Source: Bacteroidales bacterium
Lineage (GTDB): Bacteria > Bacteroidota > Bacteroidia > Bacteroidales > Marinilabiliaceae
DNA length: 64,000 nt
Assembly (NCBI GenBank): GCA_015061285.1
Contig: SUWW01000001.1
Coordinates: forward strand, 1 to 64,000
Direction: 5' to 3'
The notes under the pieces were generated by a model, which was not told the origin of the DNA, ran no database searches, and saw nothing but the letters and a program-made list of their open reading frames with translations. Both the position numbers and the translations under genes were made by a program. Shown one piece after another: positions 29,389 through 38,436 of the stretch; within the stretch, counting starts at the first letter, position 1; every line of letters begins with the position of its first letter.

Positions 29389-31161
29389 ATGGCTAAACTA
29401 AAAAACATCGCAATAGCTATGTGCGTGGGGCTAACATTCACGTCGTGCGACGAAGAGACCCTCGGCACAGTGCTTGAAATAGTCGGCTACATTTTGAGCG
29501 ACGATGGCTCAACAACCATAGCTACAGACGACGGCACATATCTCGGATGGCTTGGCGACGACGAAGATCCAGAGACCATCGAAGATGACATCGACCTCAA
29601 CGACGTCGATAACGATTTGTCAGGAGAATTGCCAACCAAAGTCGACCTATCGAAAAACCTTCCTCGAATAGGCGATCAGGGTCAGTATGGCACTTGCGTG
29701 GCTTGGGCTACGGCATACAACTGCCGCACGTGGCTATATGCCAAAGCTAACGGACTGAAGACAAGCCAACTGAACGACCAAAACACATTTTCGCCCGCTG
29801 ATGTATTTATGGCCATCGACGCCAAAGACAAAGGCTCTAATTGCGGTGGCACTAACATTCGCTATGCATTCGACGTGATGCAAACTCGCGGTGTAGCTAC
29901 GCAAGCCGACGTACCATACACCAAAGATATGTGCTCGTGCTCGCCTTCTTCGGCTGCCACTTCGGTAGCTAATAATTACAAGATAAAGGCCTATCGCGAG
30001 ATAAACATTAAGGACGTAAACACTGTGAAACGCTATCTTGCCAATGGACGATTGGTGGTGTTCGGCGCAAAGCTCGGCGATGAATTTATGTATAGCAACG
30101 ATGCTACAGTGCTAACCAAACAGACAACATTCAAATCCACTGGGCAGCATGGCTATCATGCTATAGTTTGTTGTGGCTACGACGATAACAAAGGTGCTAA
30201 TGGCGCATTCCGCGTTGTCAATTCGTGGGGTTCTTCGTGGGGCGACAATGGCTACATTTGGGTCGACTACAACTTCTTCTGCAGTGGCGAATTTGCTTAC
30301 ACTGGCTTCGTTGCTTATGGAATGGACGAAGAGATCATTGTAGACGAAACAGAAAATACTGTTACAAACACATCGAGTGGCTACGACCTCGTTCCGCTAA
30401 CACTCTCCGATGTCGATTACGACAATCCTTCAGACAAAGATTCTGACGACCCTACTTGGCGTTCTATTATTTATAATGTATATAACGCTGGTAGTCAAAC
30501 TATTACTCCTAAAAATCCTTGGGGTATTATATATGTACTCTACGATGCCTACAAAGCTGACAACTACCAAGTTCTGCTTGTTGATCTCTATACAGATGTC
30601 TTTGGTAAATATGTAGACCCAGAATCTGGCAAGGAACAAAACTTCAACCCAAACTGGGACGAAAACGTAGCTAAAGAACTTCTTGGCGTGACGGCTCAAG
30701 GTTATTGCTGGAGCAATGTAGATGTATATGGAGGAGAGAGCGTTTCTCATGCTGTGTATGGCAATGACGACCCATTTGAATGGGGCTACAAAATGCCCAA
30801 CGTAACAGGTTCATATTATTTAGTTATGATTGCCGATGCGTTCAGCAGCGTGGCAGAAGACAACGAAGACAACAACTTCTACTTCCTCACAACGAGCGAC
30901 GGCAAACCTCTTACCATAAAAAATGGTGTAATCACAAGCACCATAGGCAACAACAAGTCAGCAAAACTGCGCTCCAGCAGCGAATCTCCATCGCCAACTG
31001 CGGTGACAATTGCTGCGCCTAATACCTACACTCCAAAAGAGATTTCAGCCATGATTAAGGCTCACCGACGCTCGGGCTCTCTCAAAAACAAAGCCCTTAA
31101 GTGGTGCGAAAGCGACGAAGGCAAAGCCGTTTTAGCTAAAAAGAGAAGACAAGTAAATTGA
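29389..31161 (+). CDS. Papain-like (C1A) cysteine protease lipoprotein
   Basis: A 590-aa lipoprotein (lipobox LTFTSCDEE). An acidic linker (about 45-80) leads to a peptidase C1A domain starting LPTKVDLSKNLPRIGDQG. The active site is complete: Gln and Cys in GQYGTCVAWA (about 99-105), His in HGYHAIVCCGYDD (about 255), Asn in VNSWGSSWGDNGY (about 279). The region about 345-525 looks like a CARDB-type adhesion domain, ending VAEDNEDNNFYF. The C-terminal 60 residues are Lys/Arg-rich. The lipidated N-terminus suggests attachment to the outer membrane; substrate unknown. The C1A fold in bacteria is often used for host or competitor protein degradation, but that is only possible here. Confidence 0.82.
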   Translation: MAKLKNIAIAMCVGLTFTSCDEETLGTVLEIVGYILSDDGSTTIATDDGTYLGWLGDDEDPETIEDDIDLNDVDNDLSGELPTKVDLSKNLPRIGDQGQYGTCVAWATAYNCRTWLYAKANGLKTSQLNDQNTFSPADVFMAIDAKDKGSNCGGTNIRYAFDVMQTRGVATQADVPYTKDMCSCSPSSAATSVANNYKIKAYREINIKDVNTVKRYLANGRLVVFGAKLGDEFMYSNDATVLTKQTTFKSTGQHGYHAIVCCGYDDNKGANGAFRVVNSWGSSWGDNGYIWVDYNFFCSGEFAYTGFVAYGMDEEIIVDETENTVTNTSSGYDLVPLTLSDVDYDNPSDKDSDDPTWRSIIYNVYNAGSQTITPKNPWGIIYVLYDAYKADNYQVLLVDLYTDVFGKYVDPESGKEQNFNPNWDENVAKELLGVTAQGYCWSNVDVYGGESVSHAVYGNDDPFEWGYKMPNVTGSYYLVMIADAFSSVAEDNEDNNFYFLTTSDGKPLTIKNGVITSTIGNNKSAKLRSSSESPSPTAVTIAAPNTYTPKEISAMIKAHRRSGSLKNKALKWCESDEGKAVLAKKRRQVN

Positions 31162-31189
31162 TTGACAATAAAAACAGAAATAGTTGAGT

Positions 31190-31444
31190 ATGAAACGTTT
31201 ATATTACATAGCAGCAATAGCAGCATCGGCACTAATGTTAACAGCTTGCGGCGTGGCAACAACAACAACTTCGCATAGCAAAGCAAAAACAGCCACCACA
31301 ACAACAAAATCGACAAGCACAACTTCAGAAAACAAAGTCTCAAGTTCGTCGGCTACACAAACCAATTCGAGTGCACAGCAAGCAGGTCAAGCCACGTCGA
31401 CTGGCACAACATCGAAAGGGCGAAAAAGCAGTTCGAGCAAGTAG
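31190..31444 (+). CDS. Small Ser/Thr-rich lipoprotein
   Basis: 84 aa, start at the ATG 31190 (a TTG two codons earlier is less likely). Signal and lipobox: ALMLTACGVAT. The mature part is almost entirely Ser, Thr, Lys, Gln and Ala and is surely disordered. Such Ser/Thr-rich low-complexity tails are potential sites for the Bacteroidetes O-glycosylation system, though no Asp-Ser/Thr-Ala/Leu/Ile/Val/Met/Thr motif stands out. Last gene of a three-lipoprotein run and followed by a terminator. Confidence 0.6.
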   Translation: MKRLYYIAAIAASALMLTACGVATTTTSHSKAKTATTTTKSTSTTSENKVSSSSATQTNSSAQQAGQATSTGTTSKGRKSSSSK

Positions 31445-31466
31445 AATTGGTATACACATAAAAAAC

Positions 31467-31499
31467 AAAAGGCAGGCTTCGTTACAAGTCTGCCTTTTT
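31467..31499. terminator. Terminator after the lipoprotein run
   Basis: AAAGGCAGGCTT pairs, with one G-T, with AAGTCTGCCTTT around a 6-nt loop and is followed by T. It lies between convergent genes and could serve both. Confidence 0.75.
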
Positions 31500-31521
31500 G
31501 AATATATATACACCAATTAAT

Positions 31522-32160
31522 CTATAGGAAATAAGGATTATAGTGACGTTCGTATCCGACTGTAGTCGAAGGTCCATGGCCAGGATAGATAACAGTGTTA
31601 TCGGGCAAAGCAAAAATCTTGGTACGAATAGAAGCAATAAGATCTTCTTCGGTTGAGCCGCCAATATCAGTTCTACCAATACTCATACGGAATAGAGCAT
31701 CACCACTAATGCATACCGATTCATCGCTGGAAACGAATGCAAGACTTCCTGCCGAATGGCCAGGAATATGTAACGCACGAAAGCGTGAATTGCCAAAAGA
31801 CAACGAAGACTCTTCATCGATAAAACTCGTTATAGCAAATTGCTCAGGAGCATCAATGCCCCACATCTCCATCAAACGTTTATTTACATCTAAGAGATAG
31901 AGGTCGCTCGCAGAAGCCATTGGCGTAAGATTGTAATTATCAATAACATAACGAGCACCATAAATATGATCGAAATGCAAATGCGTAAACCACAGAGCTA
32001 CAGGCTTTAGCGACTGCTTTGCTATGAAATCGGAGAGGAGTTGTTGTTCAGCCTTTGTTTGACAGGCAGGATCGACAATGGCACACTCACCAGTTTCGTC
32101 GCTAAGCAGATAGGTATTTGTCTGAATAGCATTGAAAGTAAGCGCATTAACAGTAATCAT
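31522..32160 (-). CDS. Metallo-beta-lactamase-fold hydrolase (glyoxalase II-like)
   Basis: A 212-aa single-domain MBL hydrolase. Metal ligands are seen in THLHFDHIYG (HxHxDH, about 59-64), IPGHSAGS (about 134) and SGDALF (about 153), plus the late His in YPGHGPSTT (about 193). The size and motifs fit the glyoxalase II/YcbL-like group, which hydrolyses thioesters such as S-lactoylglutathione or related adducts; the true substrate cannot be told. Third gene of an SDR-thioesterase-MBL operon, 18 bp after the thioesterase gene. Confidence 0.82.
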   Translation of the reverse strand: MITVNALTFNAIQTNTYLLSDETGECAIVDPACQTKAEQQLLSDFIAKQSLKPVALWFTHLHFDHIYGARYVIDNYNLTPMASASDLYLLDVNKRLMEMWGIDAPEQFAITSFIDEESSLSFGNSRFRALHIPGHSAGSLAFVSSDESVCISGDALFRMSIGRTDIGGSTEEDLIASIRTKIFALPDNTVIYPGHGPSTTVGYERHYNPYFL

Positions 32161-32178
32161 ATATCGATAAATTAACGA

Positions 32179-32586
32179 TTATACCCAGCGTGAAGCGAGT
32201 GCATCAGCAACAGACTGAGGCATACGAGTCGGACGACCAGTCTGCATATTTACAAACACAAGAGTGGTTTCGCCAGTGCAGAGGAGCTCATCTTTCTGAT
32301 TGAAAATCTCATAGTTGAACACCACCTTTGCCGTTGGCATATCCTTGATTGTGGTCTTGATGGTGAGAAGATCGTCGTAGCGAGCCGAACGTTTGTATGA
32401 GACATGAAGGTCAGCCACGGGAAGAGCTATACCCTCCTCTTCCATCTTAGAATATGGCACGCCAAGTTCTCTAAACATCTCTGTGCGACCAACTTCGAAG
32501 AATACAGCATAATTAGCGTAATAGACTACGCCCATATTATCGGTGTCGGCATAGCGAACACGAACCTTTGTTTCAGTGGTAATCAT
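32179..32586 (-). CDS. Acyl-CoA thioesterase (hot-dog fold, YbgC/4HBT family)
   Basis: A 135-aa hot-dog protein. The family signature VRYADTDNMGVVYYANYAVFFEVGRTEMF spans residues 9-37 (split here for length as YADTDNMGVVYYANY then FFEVGRTEMF), including the catalytic Asp of the 4HBT/YbgC type. It hydrolyses short-chain acyl-CoA or acyl-ACP. It starts 1 bp after the stop of the SDR gene, so translation is probably coupled. The pairing with an oxidoreductase and an MBL hydrolase suggests turnover of an acyl thioester, an inference from neighbourhood only. Confidence 0.85.
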   Translation of the reverse strand: MITTETKVRVRYADTDNMGVVYYANYAVFFEVGRTEMFRELGVPYSKMEEEGIALPVADLHVSYKRSARYDDLLTIKTTIKDMPTAKVVFNYEIFNQKDELLCTGETTLVFVNMQTGRPTRMPQSVADALASRWV

Positions 32587-32587
32587 A

Positions 32588-33388
32588 TTATTTTTTTTCT
32601 TTACTCATAAACTTATAAACCAGATAATTAGTCAACTTAGGGAATCGTCTGTGCAACCACACAGGCAAACGTCCTTGCCCAAAAGAAAGAATCACCTCAC
32701 GCTTCTGATACAGAATAGCTTTGTAGACCACAGTAGCCACATGTTCAGCAGTCATCATACTCTTTTCGTTGCGCGGCGACATTTTTTGCTCCGAGCCATC
32801 GGCAGTGAGTGCATGCAGTCTAATATTAGAGGCCGTAAAAGAAGGAGAGACCATACATACATTAAGTCCTGTATTGATATACTCGGTGCGAAGAGTCTCA
32901 AAAAAGCCACGCAAAGCAAATTTAGAAGCAGAATAGCCACTACGACCTGGAAGACCTAAATAGCCTGCTATAGAATTGATACACACCACAGTTCCTCGCG
33001 ACTTAAGTAAATATGGTATGGCATAGCGGACACAACGCACTACGCCAAAAAAGTTGACATCAATAACACGATGAATAACGTCAATATTGAGTTTGTCGAA
33101 GTCTGCTCGCATAGATATACCAGCATTGCACACAATTACATCAATACTACCAAAATGCTCTATCGTAGCATCAATAAGATGCTTGCAATCTTCGACTTTT
33201 GTAACATCGGTAGGGACAACAAGAGTGTCGGCAGAGCCAATCTCTGAAGCAACAGCATTCAAATTATCTACATTACGAGCAGCCAACACCACACGCATGC
33301 CACGTTGCGCGAAACAAATAGCAATAGCTCGTCCAATTCCTGAAGAAGCTCCAGTTACTATAGCTACTTTACCAAATAAATTGAGCAT
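32588..33388 (-). CDS. Short-chain dehydrogenase/reductase
   Basis: A 266-aa classical SDR. Cofactor loop VAIVTGASSGIGRA (about 8-21), NAGIS (about 89), catalytic Ser region CINSIAGY and the YSASKFA motif (Tyr and Lys, about 153-157). It would reduce or oxidise a small carbonyl/alcohol substrate with NAD(P)H. First gene of a three-gene operon; a weak -7-like TACCTTCG (minus strand, 33413-33420) lies upstream. Confidence 0.85.
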   Translation of the reverse strand: MLNLFGKVAIVTGASSGIGRAIAICFAQRGMRVVLAARNVDNLNAVASEIGSADTLVVPTDVTKVEDCKHLIDATIEHFGSIDVIVCNAGISMRADFDKLNIDVIHRVIDVNFFGVVRCVRYAIPYLLKSRGTVVCINSIAGYLGLPGRSGYSASKFALRGFFETLRTEYINTGLNVCMVSPSFTASNIRLHALTADGSEQKMSPRNEKSMMTAEHVATVVYKAILYQKREVILSFGQGRLPVWLHRRFPKLTNYLVYKFMSKEKK

Positions 33389-33462
33389 TTATAAAGTGTA
33401 TTTTTTGCGATGCGAAGGTAATTTACACCAACTAAATATTAACGTTACTTTTTATTAATACG

Positions 33463-33470
33463 TATATTTG
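33463..33470 (+). promoter_or_regulatory. Bacteroidetes -7 box of the polysaccharide export pair
   Basis: TATATTTG matches TAnnTTTG and lies 28 bp before the ATG at 33499. Confidence 0.55.
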
Positions 33471-33498
33471 CGAGCTAAAATGAACAAAACAAACATAC

Positions 33499-34278
33499 AT
33501 GCGTCACGTAACTAAAGTTGTTTCCTTTTTCGTATGCGCTCTATTGTTTACGGCTTGCATACCACAGCGTAAGATTGTTTTGATGCAGGACAAGAATAAA
33601 GACGAAAAAGTTGAGTTTGATGCACAAGATAATATCACTGATAGATATTACTTGCAGCCAAACGATTACTTATATATAAATGTAAAATCGCCAGACGAGA
33701 AGATCTCTATGATTTTCAACCCTATGCAGTCGAGTTCGTATAGTTCTTCGATAAACAATACCGAGGTTCAACGCTACTACAACTACATGATTGACGATAG
33801 CATGCGCATAGATTTTCCTTTTGTAGGCAAGATAGACCTCACAGGCTGCAACATGAAGATGGCCAAAGACAAAATCAGAAGCGTTCTTCAGAATTATGTA
33901 AGTGAATTCTCGCTCACAGTACGTTTAGCTACCAATAGCTATTCGGTGCTTGGCGAAGTAAACAAGCAGGGCGTATACACTATGAGTCGCGACCAAGTGA
34001 CAATATTGTCGGCCATAGCTAATGCAGGAGGTTTCACATCGTATGCACGCCGCGGAGAAGTAAAAATTGTAAGACAAGAAGCAAACGGCAAATCGAAAGT
34101 TTACACACTCGACTTAACCGATGACGACATAATAAACTCCGATTTATATTACGTATATCCTAACGATGTTCTATACGTACGTCCGATGCGAATAAAGATG
34201 TTCGGTTGGGGCGAAACATTCTCACTAACATTAGTTTCATCACTTGTTACTCTATACCTCCTCGCAAGACAATTATGA
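33499..34278 (+). CDS. Polysaccharide export outer-membrane lipoprotein (Wza/OPX family)
   Basis: A 259-aa OPX protein with lipobox LLFTACIPQ. The Poly_export domain (about 50-140, YYLQPNDYLYINVKSPDEKI ... VGKIDLTGC) is followed by an SLBB domain (about 145-230, NSYSVLGEVNKQGVYTM ... ITILSAIANAGGFTSYA). It ends with a hydrophobic helix (FSLTLVSSLVTLYLLA), which in Wza-like proteins forms the outer-membrane pore helix. It exports a capsule or exopolysaccharide with the downstream Wzc-like protein; its stop overlaps the next start (ATGA). Confidence 0.87.
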   Translation: MRHVTKVVSFFVCALLFTACIPQRKIVLMQDKNKDEKVEFDAQDNITDRYYLQPNDYLYINVKSPDEKISMIFNPMQSSSYSSSINNTEVQRYYNYMIDDSMRIDFPFVGKIDLTGCNMKMAKDKIRSVLQNYVSEFSLTVRLATNSYSVLGEVNKQGVYTMSRDQVTILSAIANAGGFTSYARRGEVKIVRQEANGKSKVYTLDLTDDDIINSDLYYVYPNDVLYVRPMRIKMFGWGETFSLTLVSSLVTLYLLARQL

Positions 34279-36755
34279 TAAATAACAACGATATGCAGCA
34301 ATCGTCATACAACACACAAGAAGACGATTCTTTTTTCAACATCGACCTAAAGAAGTTACTCAACGATGTTCTGAAATTTTGGTGGTTGTTTCTCATCACC
34401 ATTATTTTAGCGTTTCTAATAGTGAATGTCTACCATCGTTTCAAGAAGCCTGTCTATTCGGCCGACCTAACTCTTATTATCGATGCTGACGCTACATCGC
34501 AAACATCATTACAAAATTCACAAAATAGCCTCATTGGTGGCATTATGCTCTCGCCAATGATGCGAAACCTCGACAACCAAGTTGAAATTCTATCATCGCT
34601 ATCGATGACAGAGCGCGTAGTAAATTCTCTGAATATATACGTGAGTTACTATTCCATTGGACGTGTGAGAGAATCGGAGACGTACAAAAGTTCGCAATTT
34701 GTGGTAGTGTTCGACTCTACTCATTGTCAACCATTGGGAGCAAAAATGCATGTCGACCCAATCGACGACGAATACTTCTATCTTGATGTAGATGCGGGGA
34801 AAACTGCACTGTATATATACTCAGAAAGAAAAAATGGCGGTGAGCCAATAGAGGAAATACACTATAGAGCAAAACATAAATATGGCGAACCTATAATTAC
34901 GCCATGGTGCGCATTTTCGGTAAATAAGAGAAAAGAACAGTCTCCCGACACAAGAGGATATTTTGTTTTCAATTCGCCCGAGATCTTAGCCCAAAAATTC
35001 AAATCGTCGACTGTTGTTACGAAGCATCAAAGTAGAAACAACGAATCGTCGGTGCTTACGATTTCGACCACTGGCACTTGCACAAGCAAAATGCTCGACT
35101 ACCTCAACCAAACAGCCTATTCGTTTATCAACGACAACCTAAAGCAAAAAAACGAAGTAGCAGAAAACACGATAAAGTTCATCAATGAGCAGTTGATATT
35201 TCTTGGCGACACGCTTTATAACATTGGTAGTCAACTAAGTACATATCGTGTAGAACACGGATTGGAACAAGACGCAAAAGTTAAGAGCTCACAAATATTC
35301 GAAGAGATAAAGCGCTACGACAAAGAAATAGAAGAACAAAAAATCATACTTGCCTACTACGACTATCTTGAAAAATATTTCAATGACGATAGCGTGATGC
35401 ATAGCGTGATAGCTCCTGCTTTCTACGACACAAAAAGCGCTTCGATAATTACACAACTCAACGAAATTATGAAGTTGAGCACCGAGCGCCATACCTATGA
35501 AGAGACGTATGGCAGAGGCGAAAACCCTGTTGGCAAACAACTTACAGCAAAACTCTACATTGCTCGCAATACACTTTTGAATAGCATCAACAACCACCGA
35601 GCAATGATAAACAAGCATATCAGCGATTTGAATTATGAATATGAATATGCTACTAAAGAGTTGATGAAACTTCCTGAAGCTGAGCGCGTTTTGCTAAACA
35701 TCGACCGTCGCTATGCACTTAACAACGATGTTTTCAACTTCTTGATGAGAAAACGCAGCGAGGCACAAATACAGAAAGCTTCTAATACGCCTGACCACAA
35801 GATTCTCGACAAAGCAAAACTCAATGGCATTATATCACCTAAAGTTAGCTTCGACTTTGCTATAGGCCTCATGGCTGCTTTGGCATTACCTTTGGCTTTC
35901 TTGATTATACGCCAATTGCTCGACGACAAAATCAGAAGCGAAGAGGACCTTGAAAAACTTACGCGTAACAAAATTATCGGTCGCATACCAAACAATGATA
36001 AGGGCGACATGCTGATATTCAATGCTCCTCGATCGTATATTGCAGAGAGTATCAGACGCATAAGAAACAAGCTCTCGTTTTATGCCAACGATGGCAAACT
36101 CTCCGTATTGGTTTCTTCGACATCTCCTGGCGAAGGAAAGACTTTCATGTCAATGAATATAGCATCGGCCTTTGCCATTAGCGGTAAAAAGACCGTCCTT
36201 ATGGGCTACGACCTCAGAAAGCCAGGACTCAATAAAGTTGTTGGCATTGAGAATCAACTCGGATTGAGCAACTATATTATTGGCGATTGCGAAAAGAAAG
36301 ACATCATTGTAAATATAAAACAAGACTTCGACGTAATTCTTTCGGGCGATGTACCACCCAATCCTGCCGAACTCATAGCTCAGCAACGTAGTATCGATCT
36401 GATAAATGAGCTCAAACAAGAATACGACGTCGTAGTCATCGACACGCCACCGCTCGGCGTTGTTGGTGATGCTCTCTCTATAATACCATACGTAGACGCA
36501 ATGGTTTTTGTGGTTCGTCAGGACTATACTGTGAAAAATCTACTGAGCGACACGCTACAAATATTGTGGGACGAAAAAATTCCAAATCTATGCCACGTTC
36601 TCAACGACGTCGACAGCAAAGATGCTCGCTACGGATATAAATATGGACATAGATATGGTTATGGATACGGATATTATGGTAGTAGAAGAAAAAAGGAACA
36701 TAGCAAAGGCTACTACTACGATCAGGATTCACAAAACCACTACTACACCGAATAA
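34275..36755 (+). CDS. Wzc-like polysaccharide copolymerase and BY-type tyrosine kinase
   Basis: 826 aa from the ATG at 34275, which overlaps the previous stop. TM1 near residue 35-52 (FWWLFLITIILAFLIVNVY), a periplasmic Wzz domain with coiled coil (about 290-520), TM2 near 545-562 (FAIGLMAALALPLAFLI), then a cytoplasmic kinase: Walker A SSTSPGEGKTFM (about 618), Walker A' MGYDLRKPG, Walker B VVVIDTPPLG. The tail (about 775-826) is packed with Tyr (RYGYKYGHRYGYGYGYYG), the autophosphorylation cluster of BY-kinases. It controls chain length and export of the surface polysaccharide. No glycosyltransferases follow, and a terminator closes the unit, so the biosynthesis genes must be elsewhere. 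Confidence 0.88.
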   Translation: MINNNDMQQSSYNTQEDDSFFNIDLKKLLNDVLKFWWLFLITIILAFLIVNVYHRFKKPVYSADLTLIIDADATSQTSLQNSQNSLIGGIMLSPMMRNLDNQVEILSSLSMTERVVNSLNIYVSYYSIGRVRESETYKSSQFVVVFDSTHCQPLGAKMHVDPIDDEYFYLDVDAGKTALYIYSERKNGGEPIEEIHYRAKHKYGEPIITPWCAFSVNKRKEQSPDTRGYFVFNSPEILAQKFKSSTVVTKHQSRNNESSVLTISTTGTCTSKMLDYLNQTAYSFINDNLKQKNEVAENTIKFINEQLIFLGDTLYNIGSQLSTYRVEHGLEQDAKVKSSQIFEEIKRYDKEIEEQKIILAYYDYLEKYFNDDSVMHSVIAPAFYDTKSASIITQLNEIMKLSTERHTYEETYGRGENPVGKQLTAKLYIARNTLLNSINNHRAMINKHISDLNYEYEYATKELMKLPEAERVLLNIDRRYALNNDVFNFLMRKRSEAQIQKASNTPDHKILDKAKLNGIISPKVSFDFAIGLMAALALPLAFLIIRQLLDDKIRSEEDLEKLTRNKIIGRIPNNDKGDMLIFNAPRSYIAESIRRIRNKLSFYANDGKLSVLVSSTSPGEGKTFMSMNIASAFAISGKKTVLMGYDLRKPGLNKVVGIENQLGLSNYIIGDCEKKDIIVNIKQDFDVILSGDVPPNPAELIAQQRSIDLINELKQEYDVVVIDTPPLGVVGDALSIIPYVDAMVFVVRQDYTVKNLLSDTLQILWDEKIPNLCHVLNDVDSKDARYGYKYGHRYGYGYGYYGSRRKKEHSKGYYYDQDSQNHYYTE

Positions 36756-36772
36756 TTGATAAATGACATAAA

Positions 36773-36805
36773 AAAACCTTGCAGCGCTTACCACTGCAAG
36801 GTTTT
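36773..36805. terminator. Bidirectional terminator
   Basis: AAAACCTTGCAG (36773-36784) pairs perfectly with CTGCAAGGTTTT (36794-36805), with A and T tracts at either end, between the convergent Wzc-like and GNAT genes. Confidence 0.85.
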
Positions 36806-36806
36806 G

Positions 36807-37325
36807 TTATTTATGCTCACCTATGAGTTTTTCCATCCAAACCATGTCATACCATCGGTCGAATTTCTTGCCACATTTATGAAAATGAGCTACTAAACTG
36901 TAGCCTAACCGTTCATGAAACCGCACACTATCGAGCGTGAGAAATTCATCTTCAGGTTCACAATATGCAATACAAGCATTCATATTCAACACGCCTTGAC
37001 GCTTGAGTGCCTCTTCCAATGCATCGTGCAAAAGGCGTCCTATTCCACTTCGTTTTCTATCCTTATCGACATAAATAGAAGTCTCGACAGACCACTGATA
37101 GGCCGCACGTTCCTTGAATGCGCTTGCATAGGCATAGCCAACAATATTACCATTATCGACAGCTACAAGCCACGGATATTTAGCACTAACTGCAATGATG
37201 CGATTGCGAAACTCGTCAATACTCGGCACATCATACTCAAACGTTATTGCTGTTTTTTCTACATAAGGCGTATATATCGCAAGCAACGCCTCCGCATCGT
37301 CTGTTTTTGCTAATCTTATTTCCAT
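36807..37325 (-). CDS. GNAT N-acetyltransferase (phosphinothricin acetyltransferase-like)
   Basis: 172 aa from the ATG at 37325 (MEIRLAKTDDAEALLAIY). The acetyl-CoA loop is visible at about 85-97 (SIYVDKDRKRSGIGRLL, R/Q-x2-G-x-G/A form). The order and spacing, including TAITFEYDVPSIDEF near the N-terminus and HERLGYSLVAHFHKCGKKFDRWYDMVWMEK (in pieces) at the C-terminus, match the Pat/YncA-like group that acetylates small amines such as methionine derivatives. The in-cell substrate is unknown. It stands alone. Confidence 0.82.
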   Translation of the reverse strand: MEIRLAKTDDAEALLAIYTPYVEKTAITFEYDVPSIDEFRNRIIAVSAKYPWLVAVDNGNIVGYAYASAFKERAAYQWSVETSIYVDKDRKRSGIGRLLHDALEEALKRQGVLNMNACIAYCEPEDEFLTLDSVRFHERLGYSLVAHFHKCGKKFDRWYDMVWMEKLIGEHK

Positions 37326-37615
37326 AAATTTTGGGTATAAACAATGCAACAAATTTCTCTCTTTTTATTGACTTGTGTGCTCATATTCTATTATATATTT
37401 TATACACAATGTTAAATTTCAACAACAAACACACGAATAATAAACACAAAAAAGTCACTTTTTAGTCAAAATAGAGATATAAATCCGTTCAAATGCTCTA
37501 CGCATACTATAATACACTTTGTAATATTTAACACTTGATAACTTTACCCCGATAATTTTTCAGACTTCACATAAATAGTGTGAAGAAATATGAATAAACA
37601 AGTCATATCTTATCT
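37326..37615. other. AT-rich intergenic region
   Basis: About 290 bp of very AT-rich sequence. No terminator, operator or gene is evident; it is presumably the former promoter region of the broken lipoprotein gene downstream. Confidence 0.4.
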
Positions 37616-38314
37616 ATGAACAGACTAAATCTTTTCCTGACAAATAGGTCAGTTGAGAAATCGTTGTCGGCAAAGCGAATTGGAGCACAATTGGCAGTTG
37701 CAGCCATTGTTGCAAGTTCGCTCATTGCCTGCGAGGATTGGGGAGAAAAAGATCCACCAGCAGGTGGGCAGATCTATCCACGCTTAGCGGCGGTTAACGC
37801 ATTATCTTGAACAACATGAGTTTCAAAAAGCCTACAAACTACGTGCATGCTTGTCCTATATTCCGCTATGCCGAAATATTGCTCAATGCTGCTGAAGCTC
37901 TCAACGAAGCTGGTTCTACAGCCGATGCTTACCAATATGTAAACCAAGTTCGTGCTCGCGTTGGTATGCCTGCCTACTCTGGCATGACACAAGACAAACT
38001 TCGCGAACGAATTCGCAACGAACGTCGCATTGAGCTCTGTTTCGAAGACCATCGTTTCTTCGACGAACGCCGTTGGATGCTCTTTGCCGAGAATGGTTCT
38101 GCATCGTCTGAAAAGTCGAAGCCTATTCGCCAACAGGTTTTCAACCTCTACAGCACTTCGGTAGGTGGCGAAGCTGATGCTCCTACATACTCTGTAGTGG
38201 CTAACGCGAAGCACTCGGTTCGTGTGTTCAATGCACCTAAAAACTACTATTTCCCAATTCCTGAAAGCGAAAACGAAAATGGTTCCTTCGCTTGGTCAGA
38301 ATGAAGGTTGGTAA
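37616..38314 (+). pseudogene. Chimeric remnant: lipoprotein start fused to a SusD C-terminus
   Basis: The first 64 codons (37616-37810) encode a lipoprotein start, lipobox SLIACEDWGEKDPPAGG, of the sort seen in surface glycan-binding lipoproteins of polysaccharide loci. From about 37807 a different frame encodes the C-terminal third of a SusD protein: IFRYAEILLNAAEALNEAG, VRARVGMP, RIRNERRIELCFEDHRFFD and YYFPIPESE. The SusD part then has a second lesion: its frame ends SFAWSE-stop at 38304, whereas the next frame reads LGQNEGW-stop at 38314, the normal SusD ending. So one large deletion joined two neighbouring genes, and one indel broke the tail. It is dead as a transporter component. Confidence 0.82.
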
Positions 38315-38340
38315 CTACTAACTAAATCTATATATGTGTT

Positions 38341-38376
38341 GGGCGGCTATTGCGAAATGCATAGTCGCCCTTTTTT
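38341..38376 (+). terminator. Terminator after the SusD remnant
   Basis: GGGCGGCTAT (38341-38350) pairs, with one G-T, with ATAGTCGCCC (38361-38370), followed by six T. Confidence 0.8.
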
Positions 38377-38436
38377 ACAATATGTTTTCCTATTTTCGGG
38401 TAATTAATTTTTATCTAACACTATAATATTTCTACT

